A stretch of DNA of 21,152 nt from Ophiothrix spiculata (Eukaryota > Echinodermata > Ophiuroidea > Amphilepidida > Ophiotrichidae): assembly GCA_000969725.1 (NCBI GenBank), contig JXSR01S007796.1; one strand, written 5' to 3'. The translations under genes were made by a program, and so were the position numbers. The notes under the pieces were generated by a model. That model did no database searches, was not told the origin of the DNA, and was given only the letters and a program-made list of their open reading frames with translations. Positions 18,201 through 21,152 of this stretch are shown here, piece by piece (positions within the stretch are counted from its first letter, which is position 1; every line of letters begins with the position of its first letter).

Positions 18201-18662
18201 TACCGGTATATGAATTCATAATGCAGCGTCTTGCATTCCATTTTGTACAGGGAATGTAAACAAATTATTACACCTGATTTGAATATTAATCGCTCTCTTT
18301 CAATTGGAAAATGAAATCTATATAGATAATAAAAATAAATGGTTTTTGTATAGGAATTTTCCATTTAGATCAAACCGCTCATGATTTGCTGCATGTAGAT
18401 CGTCACAATCACATTCATTGGCCTATCACTTTTAAACATATTTGCATATTGATGACCTCAAGCTGTGCTCACATCTCTTTTTACTTACACATTTGTCAAT
18501 GCAGGTACCCAATCCCAAATTCCCATGGCTCGGTGTTCATTTTACTCCTCGTCTTGATGGCAGCATTTGGTTAGGTCCTAACGCAATTATGGCTTTGAAA
18601 CGAGAGGGGTATTCAATGATGGATTTTAGTTTCAAAGATGTTGTAGATTCTTTGAGCTACAG
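6161..18662 (+). CDS. L2HGDH: L-2-hydroxyglutarate dehydrogenase, mitochondrial (8 exons, 3' end beyond window)
   Basis: This FAD enzyme oxidises L-2-hydroxyglutarate to 2-oxoglutarate in mitochondria, removing a toxic side product of malate dehydrogenase. Coding exons are 6161-6291, 9393-9517, 10952-11103, 12816-12947, 14496-14658, 16404-16441, 16755-16919 and 18505-18662. They total 1064 nt, or 354 codons plus 2 nt. Every intron begins GT and ends AG, and all phases agree. Features in order: a mitochondrial presequence (1 to ~45), the FAD-binding GGGIVGLA (55-62), the GHNSG loop (91-95), then [21 protein letters not shown] and [10 protein letters not shown], all family hallmarks. Human L2HGDH has 463 residues, so about 100 C-terminal residues are missing; no further exon was found up to 21152. 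The ATG at 6161 is the first in frame after an upstream stop and has A at -3. There is no frameshift or internal stop. Confidence 0.95.
7543..7624 (-). repeat. SINE body fragment, minus orientation (left arm)
   Basis: The reverse complement matches 7774-7856 at roughly nine bases in ten, including CCTTGGGCAA and AACTTTACTCTA. With that copy it forms an 82-nt inverted repeat around a 149-nt loop. Weaker pairing continues outward to about 7510 and 7885. Confidence 0.8.
7696..7890 (+). mobile_element. tRNA-derived SINE
   Basis: The head has a Pol III A box (TGGCCGAGCGGTTAGA, 7703-7718) and B box (GGTTCGAGCCC, 7747-7757). The body (about 7774-7856) contains CCTTGGGCAAGAAACTTTAC, a motif seen in many animal SINE and LINE tails. 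The 5' acceptor GGGAGCG does not pair with bases after the T arm, so this is not a working tRNA. The 66-codon frame over it is incidental. A third, partial body copy lies at 11561-11630. Confidence 0.75.
8471..8750 (-). mobile_element. tRNA-derived unit with telomere-like ends, copy A1
   Basis: The unit starts TTAACCCTAACAC and ends GTTAGGGTTA. On the minus strand it carries a tRNA-like segment with GCTCAGTGGCTT (A-box side) and GGTTCGAATCC (B box, 8553-8563). It is followed after 24 bp by a second copy in the same orientation. It shares GCTGCCATGG, the tRNA-like core and both ends with the 20237-21061 array, which lies in opposite orientation. Confidence 0.75.
8775..9039 (-). mobile_element. 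tRNA-derived unit with telomere-like ends, copy A2
   Basis: This copy closely matches A1 apart from short deletions, with its B box at 8859-8869 on the minus strand. It begins TTAACCCTAACAC and ends GTTAGGGTTA. The head-to-tail pair sits inside the 8121-9179 element. Confidence 0.75.
9393..9517 (+). CDS. L2HGDH: L2HGDH exon 2 (FAD-binding Rossmann motif)
   Basis: The exon gives residues 44-85 plus the first base of Ala86. It opens with KDYDICIV, then the dinucleotide-binding GGGIVGLA at 55-62 (GxGxxG) and the strand ending VVEKE, whose Glu80 sits where the FAD ribose is normally bound. The acceptor is CTTCAG and the donor is G|GTAAGA. Reading on without splicing would run 44 further codons to a stop at 9643-9645; that is intron, not protein. 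Confidence 0.95.
9863..10401. mobile_element. Inverted-repeat element with nested repeat
   Basis: AATAAAGCTGGTTTCAGA at the left end (9863-9880) pairs with 10384-10401 with one mismatch. The interior carries a hairpin near 10308-10336 (TTTGAGTTG against CAACTCAAA). A separate repeat near 10100-10180 has an (ACTTA)n-like start and the paired motif AAAGCGCT at about 10138 and 10158. No coding sequence or clear target duplication is seen. Confidence 0.5.
10669..10818. repeat. Two-copy 75-bp tandem repeat
   Basis: Copies at 10669-10743 and 10744-10818 share CCACTGTATAATATTTCTAT and the following TATAGCATACTTGGCAAT, with a few differences in the first half. The motif CTGATAATACAAG recurs just upstream (near 10579 and 10652). 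This is a local duplication within a repeat fragment. Confidence 0.8.
10952..11103 (+). CDS. L2HGDH: L2HGDH exon 3 (GHNSG loop)
   Basis: The exon completes Ala86 and encodes residues 87-136. It includes [16 protein letters not shown], near-identical to the human enzyme, with His and Asn residues that line the flavin site in this family, then [10 protein letters not shown]. The donor AAG|GTAAAT is set by homology, since exon 4 resumes with [10 protein letters not shown] stronger-looking GTAAGT 22 bp downstream would shift the frame. Read-through enters a 24-nt tandem repeat in the same frame and ends at 11247. Confidence 0.95.
11163..11234 (+). repeat. Three 24-nt tandem units plus a closing hairpin
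   Basis: Units at 11163, 11187 and 11211 each read AGTTACnnTAAGACCAAGGT and then close with KGCG. The period is exactly eight codons and stays open in the exon 3 frame. Flanking arms GCGGTGAGTTATGGGA (11146-11161) and 11240-11255 pair with one mismatch, and GGCGAGTTAT (11231-11240) pairs with 11259-11268. The RNA could therefore fold into a stem enclosing the repeat. Confidence 0.85.
11332..11812. repeat. Diverged tandem repeat, four copies
   Basis: GCAGTTTATT or GCAGTGTATT followed by a TAGTCAAG/TTGTCAAG motif begins at 11332, 11441, 11635 and 11755. Units are about 109-120 bp, except for one of 194 bp. The long unit contains the SINE fragment at 11561-11630, which explains its extra length. 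Confidence 0.65.
11561..11630 (-). repeat. SINE body fragment, minus orientation
   Basis: The reverse complement contains GAAACTTTACTCTAATTGCT, matching the SINE at 7696-7890. It lacks the tRNA head and is inserted within the third interval of the surrounding diverged tandem repeat. Confidence 0.65.
12135..12757. mobile_element. Inverted SINE composite with 13-bp flanking direct repeats
   Basis: CTTGTCACACATT occurs at 12135-12147 and 12745-12757, flanking 597 bp. Inside, a plus-strand SINE tail (12614-12744) matches the inverse of 12261-12389 at about nine bases in ten. A second inverted pair, 12149-12190 and 12393-12434, differs at one base in 42. The minus copy keeps the B box but has no A box; the plus copy has a full tRNA-like head (12572-12644). 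This fits one insertion with inversion during reverse transcription, or two nested insertions. Confidence 0.7.
12572..12644 (+). other. tRNA-Ala(TGC)-like head of SINE
   Basis: The segment folds as a cloverleaf: a perfect 7-bp acceptor (GGCCGAA/TTCGGCC), D stem GCTC/GAGC, anticodon stem CTCGC/GCGAG with loop ACTGCAA, and T loop TTCGAGT. The T stem has two mismatches and base 33 is C rather than T. A SINE tail follows directly. It is therefore a SINE promoter rather than a confirmed tRNA gene, though a tRNA scan might report it. Confidence 0.65.
12816..12947 (+). CDS. L2HGDH: L2HGDH exon 4
   Basis: Residues 137-180 are encoded in 44 complete codons. [16 protein letters not shown] follows the GK at the end of exon 3, as in human L2HGDH, and the exon closes with [11 protein letters not shown], matching the conserved IKKKEPYC region. 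The acceptor is TTTTCAG and the donor is AAG|GTGAGA. Confidence 0.94.
13764..14129. mobile_element. PIF/Harbinger-like MITE with TTA duplication
   Basis: The inverted ends share ACAAGTTTGTTTCC (left end, near 13779-13792) and begin GGCAAAAAC on the left and GGCATAAAA on the inverse right. TTA flanks both sides (13761-13763 and 14130-14132), the 3-bp TWA target typical of PIF/Harbinger. The 366-bp interior has no transposase; a 63-codon frame inside is incidental. Confidence 0.65.
14178..14434. mobile_element. Short MITE with TGTGATGACTCACCCC ends
   Basis: The left end TGTGATGACTCACCCCGAAA (14178-14197) matches the inverse of 14415-14434 exactly, and pairing resumes through GGGGACTTTGC after a G11 run (14198-14208) on the left. 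The element is 257 bp long and noncoding. It lies only 45 bp from the Harbinger-like MITE. Target duplication is unclear. Confidence 0.7.
14496..14658 (+). CDS. L2HGDH: L2HGDH exon 5
   Basis: Residues 181-234 are encoded, plus one base of Gly235. The exon carries the family motif PHTGIVDW and [15 protein letters not shown], equivalent to the human PHTGIVD...TNFEVK stretch. The 3' part (KESRDGDKQ) is a variable loop. The acceptor is TTTCAG and the donor is CAAG|GTAAAT. Confidence 0.95.
14659..16403 (+). other. L2HGDH intron 5
   Basis: The 1.7-kb intron starts GTAAAT and ends TTTCAG. It contains a direct repeat (15865-15960 and 16242-16337) and an imperfect inverted motif TTTAGTGTTGTGCG (15682-15695 region against 15222-15237). 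A 78-codon frame at 15445-15681 has no recognisable domain. Confidence 0.88.
15865..16337 (+). repeat. Direct repeat pair carrying CCAAT boxes
   Basis: Copies at 15865-15960 and 16242-16337 share CCTGCGTACTGCATC, TTTAACTCGAG, CACAAGCACTGGAATTAG, CCAATCAC and GCTGTAAATA. They start 377 bp apart in the same orientation. The second copy keeps more CpGs. They may be ends of one element or two copies of a larger one. Confidence 0.65.
16404..16441 (+). CDS. L2HGDH: L2HGDH exon 6 (38-nt microexon)
   Basis: The exon completes Gly235 and adds 12 residues, [12 protein letters not shown], matching the human segment YPIVIKNTKG. It is too short to stand alone as an open frame; it is supported by TTTCAG at the acceptor, GGG|GTAAGT at the donor and exact phase on both sides. 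Skipping it would remove 38 nt and shift the frame. Confidence 0.9.
16442..16754 (+). other. L2HGDH intron 6
   Basis: This is the shortest intron at 313 bp. It starts GTAAGT and ends TTTCAG. It is AT-rich, and I see no repeat or gene in it. Confidence 0.9.
16755..16919 (+). CDS. L2HGDH: L2HGDH exon 7
   Basis: This exon encodes residues 248-302 in 55 full codons. It includes [20 protein letters not shown] (human YVVTCAGLYSDR...LSGC) and [17 protein letters not shown]...LVKGNIYP, almost identical to the human protein. Arg282 and the following Gly-Asp-Tyr belong to the conserved active-site region of the family. The acceptor is TTTCAG and the donor is CCA|GTAAGT. Confidence 0.96.
16920..18504 (+). 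other. L2HGDH intron 7
   Basis: The 1.6-kb intron starts GTAAGT and ends ATGCAG. A 511-bp palindrome-rich element (17118-17628) fills its first half. The second half is AT-rich with nothing recognised. Confidence 0.9.
17118..17628. mobile_element. Inverted-repeat element built on GTATCCGAATTCGGATAC palindromes
   Basis: The 47-bp ends match with two differences: CAGTTCGGCAAAACTCACAA on the left and CAGTTTGGCAGAACTCACAA on the inverse right. Each end runs into the 18-bp perfect palindrome GTATCCGAATTCGGATAC (17147-17164 and 17582-17599), with further near copies at 17198-17215 and near 17540-17557. CAG ends recall hAT elements, but no 8-bp duplication is visible. The minus-strand Ile-Arg repeat peptides here come from this repeat. 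Confidence 0.75.
18505..18662 (+). CDS. L2HGDH: L2HGDH exon 8 (last in window)
   Basis: Residues 303-354 are encoded, plus two bases of the next codon. It holds [20 protein letters not shown] and the following KREGY, both strongly conserved in L2HGDH. The acceptor is ATGCAG|GTACCC and the donor is CAG|GTGAGT. The next exon must start in phase 2 and encode the C-terminal third of the FAD domain; it is not found before 21152. Confidence 0.95.
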
Positions 18663-18839
18663 GTGAGTTTTTTAATGCAGATTTCAGAAGGAAATAAATA
18701 GAAATTATTCTCTTTTTACAAATAGCCTGAGTTGAATTAAGAGAATAGAATGCTTTAGGGCTGTAGCTGTAGTTCTCACCATCTCATTTAGTGGGACCTC
18801 GACTATAGGCTGCATCTTAGCGGCTGATTCCAATCTTAG

Positions 18840-19173
18840 TTAGGCCTAGAAAAATTGTTTGATTGACGTGACATACAAAAAAAAATAGAGCAGGTAGGTC
18901 TGATTTTTTTGGAAGTCTTTGTTTTACATACAAAAGAACACAAAATATATGTCACATATACAAAAACATCTTCACTTTTTCTGTTACACATCTTTTATTT
19001 GTCATTTTGAATGTCCTGCAAGCCATATCTTGGGCCCCCATGAATAGATTCCCATCAAATTTGAGAATTTGGCGGTTTTTTTACCATGCAAAAAGAAATA
19101 ACAATATTTAGGGTCGGCGGTAAAAATAGGGTCGGTCGGGTTATGCCAATCAAACAGGTTTTTTTAGGCCTAA
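18840..19173. mobile_element. MITE with TTAGGCCTA ends
   Basis: TTAGGCCTA at 18840-18848 is followed by an A-rich tract and TTGTTTGATTG. The inverse of the right end (to 19173) reads TTAGGCCTAAAAAAACCTGT and then TTGATTGGC. The 334-bp element has no coding potential. The outer TTA...TAA may be part of the inverted repeat rather than a duplication. Confidence 0.6.
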
Positions 19174-20007
19174 GCTTCAAATCTTCCGATTCACTAAATG
19201 TGTTTTGTACTACAAAGAAAATAATTTGCAAACATTAATGTAATGTGAGTGAGTAAATCCATTGATCATTTATTTACTTACGGTCATCGTTGTTTTCCTA
19301 GCTATTCCCATTAAATCTTTTATTGTTAAAGTAAAGAAATGGTTTTTTTAAAAGCATGTAAGAAAAGTAGTAAACAGATTTTGAAGTGGATGACAGTTCA
19401 CCTTGGCACAGCTATCACTTTTTTGGTTTGTCGACTAGCTAACATCAAAATAGGTGCACTTTGACTATCTTTTAGGCAAAGATTGGATTGTGTGCTTTGT
19501 CTACTAGTGTATTCTGCAAGTTTATCAGAAAAATTTTAAGAAAAAAATGTAAACATATGCTTTATTATTCTTTTCAAAATATATTTTTTTAAATCTGTTC
19601 AAAGTAATATCAAAGAAAATGTTTCTGCAGTTGGGGTTGAACCTACAAAAACAATGTTAATATATTGTACGAGAGTCAATGGAATAACTATTCTAGCTAT
19701 TCAGTCACATCAGAAGTGAGTGATTGCAATAATGTTTATGAGGTCATATGAACTTAATAAATGACATCAGTAAATTAATCATGATAATGTATGGTACTGA
19801 ATGTTTTTGTGTAAAAATAAGTACGGTTCAATAAAAGATTTGTTCATATTTCATACCTTTAAATCTTACACTTCCTCATCAATTAAAATTACGATTGACA
19901 ACAATTTAGAAATTAAATGAATATCTTGGCCAATTGGTCACTAGAATTGATCATCTGAGTTCATGTTTAATTGGAGCTGAATGTGTGAAATCTGCATATC
20001 ATCATAG

Positions 20008-20056
20008 CTTAAGCAACACAAACCCTCATGAATCATGAGGGTTTGTGTTGCTCAAG
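20008..20056. repeat. 49-nt near-perfect palindrome
   Basis: Two 24-nt arms pair with one mismatch around a single central A. The left arm starts CTTAAGCAACACAAACCC. With a one-base loop it would extrude as a cruciform in DNA. It is GC-richer than its surroundings. Confidence 0.85.
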
Positions 20057-20236
20057 TTTTTTTGTACAGTGCATGGTCACAAGAATTTCGTTTTGAAAAA
20101 TCATGGTGAACTTTGTGCATTGAAGTTCTCAGTTGGAATTAGACTGATTATGTTGATGCATGATATAAAGGTTCATCTGGATGAAACAGAATCAGCCAGA
20201 TAAAAATGGTAAAATTAGCTGCATTTCACAACTTCA

Positions 20237-20493
20237 TTAACCCTAACACGTCACTATCCAACAAAATCCAGCAAGCAAAAATCAAGAAATTTGCGTAAGT
20301 CCAAATACGACATAGACAGGGATACAGATGGGCACGAAAGTGCTGCCATGGCAGGCCATACTCGGTGGCTTGCCATAGCTTTAAATTGGATCGGGATGGG
20401 AGAGGTTGGGATTTCGAATCCCAGGGGAAACGGGAAATTTTTGTATGATATATTCGGACTTAGATAGTTTTTAGCGTTTGGGAGTTAGGGTTA
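20237..20493 (+). mobile_element. tRNA-derived unit with telomere-like ends, copy B1
   Basis: The unit begins TTAACCCTAACACGTC and ends GTTAGGGTTA. It carries the tRNA-like CTCGGTGGCTTGCCATAG (A side) and GGGATTTCGAATCCC (B-box side, 20408-20422) on the plus strand. It shares its core and ends with the 8471-9039 pair but is in opposite orientation. A spacer of about 35 bp follows. Confidence 0.75.
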
Positions 20494-20528
20494 TGAAGGT
20501 GTAAAGATGCAAAGTAGACATGCTACCA

Positions 20529-20782
20529 TAACCCTAACACGTCACTATCCAACAAAATCCAACTAGCAAAAATCAAGTAATTCCAAGTCCAAATATGTTA
20601 TAGATGGGGGATACAGATCTGCATGAAAGTGCTGCCATGGCAAGCCATACTTGGTGGCTTGCCATAGCTGGTCATTGGATCGGGATGCGACAGGTCGGGG
20701 TTTAAATCCCGGGGGAAAGAGGAAATTTTTGTATGACATATTCGGACTTAGATAGTTTTTAAGCATTTGGGAATTAGGGTTA
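20529..20782 (+). mobile_element. tRNA-derived unit with telomere-like ends, copy B2
   Basis: This tandem copy closely resembles B1. Its B-box core is TTTAAAT where B1 has TTCGAAT, which fits CpG decay on both strands. The spacer after it (TATGAAGGTGTAAA...ATGCTACCAT) repeats the spacer after B1, so spacer and unit were amplified together. Confidence 0.75.
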
Positions 20783-20809
20783 TGAAGGTGTAAAAATGAC
20801 ATGCTACCA

Positions 20810-21061
20810 TAACCCTAACACGTCACTATCCAATGAAATCCAACAAGCACAAATCAAGAAATTCGCATAAGTCCAAATACATCATAGACGGGGGATACAG
20901 ATGGGCATGAAAGTGCTGCCATGGCACGCCATACTCGGTGGCTTACCAAAGCTGGACATTAGATCGGGATGCAAGAGGACGGGTGTTCAAATCCCAGGGG
21001 AAACGGGAAATTTTTGTAAGACGTATTCTGACTTAGATAGTTGTTAAGCGTTTGGGAGTTA
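20810..21061 (+). mobile_element. tRNA-derived unit, copy B3 (right end truncated)
   Basis: The third copy begins TAACCCTAACACGTC and has a B-box core of TTCAAAT, again a CpG-type change. It stops after GGGAGTTA, where the other copies read GGAGTTAGGGTTA, so the final GGGTTA is missing. Unrelated sequence follows to the window end. Confidence 0.7.
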
Positions 21062-21152
21062 TATCAAAAGGAACTGGAATTCTCACTGAAGTGTAACTAT
21101 CTAAATATACTGTAGTAAGATAATGAGTTATTTTGGAGTAGTATTAATAGCT

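Larger units (their letters stand above)
18663..21152 (+). other. L2HGDH intron 8 (partial, runs off right edge)
   Basis: The intron starts GTGAGT. No exon encoding the remaining C-terminus appears. It contains a TAGGCCTA-ended element (18840-19173), a 49-nt near palindrome (20008-20056) and a three-unit tRNA-like array (20237-21061). The stretch 19174-20007 is AT-rich with nothing recognised. Confidence 0.85.

Noticed and set aside
20008..20056. microRNA precursor
   Set aside because: The loop is one base, too small for a Drosha/Dicer substrate. The same argument rejects 4804-4845.
18663..21152. Remaining L2HGDH exons
   Set aside because: No stretch encodes the expected C-terminal sequence after a phase-2 acceptor, so the gene must continue beyond the window.

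Overview
This is eukaryotic, metazoan nuclear DNA: AT-rich, with a gene split by GT-AG introns of 0.3-3.1 kb and many short transposable elements. No bacterial operon, Shine-Dalgarno pattern or CRISPR is present. The repeat content (tRNA-derived SINEs, small inverted-repeat elements, TAGGCCTA-type ends) would fit a marine invertebrate, perhaps an echinoderm or hemichordate, but the species is a guess.

Two protein genes are supported, both cut by the window edges and facing away from each other. On the minus strand, the first coding exon (1491-2324) of a TRIM9/TRIM67-class E3 ubiquitin ligase encodes the RING and both B-boxes. Its first intron runs off the left edge. On the plus strand, eight coding exons between 6161 and 18662 encode the first 354 codons of mitochondrial L-2-hydroxyglutarate dehydrogenase (L2HGDH). 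The last ~100 residues lie beyond the right edge. All eight junctions have GT/AG borders and matching phases, so the gene looks intact.

Layout: 1-1490 TRIM9 intron; 1491-2324 TRIM9 exon; 2325-6160 divergent intergenic region holding several small repeats; 6161-21152 L2HGDH, with introns filled by mobile elements. These include a CAGG/CCTG-ended element with a 6-bp target duplication and a nested SINE pair (intron 1), a TATCGATA-rich element with a nested SINE dimer (intron 1), an inverted SINE composite with 13-bp flanking repeats (intron 3), a Harbinger-like MITE and neighbour (intron 4), a 511-bp palindrome-rich inverted-repeat element (intron 7), and a head-to-tail array of tRNA-derived units with telomere-like ends (intron 8).

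The two genes have no known shared pathway: one acts in ubiquitin signalling, the other in mitochondrial metabolite repair. Their adjacency is still of interest because both human orthologues lie on chromosome 14q21-22. I found no gene cluster that looks like a new biochemical system. The unusual material is in the repeats, especially the SINE-like units ending in CCCTAAC/GTTAGGG, a 42-bp perfect palindrome flanked by 7-bp direct repeats, and an in-frame 24-nt repeat just after the exon 3 splice site.
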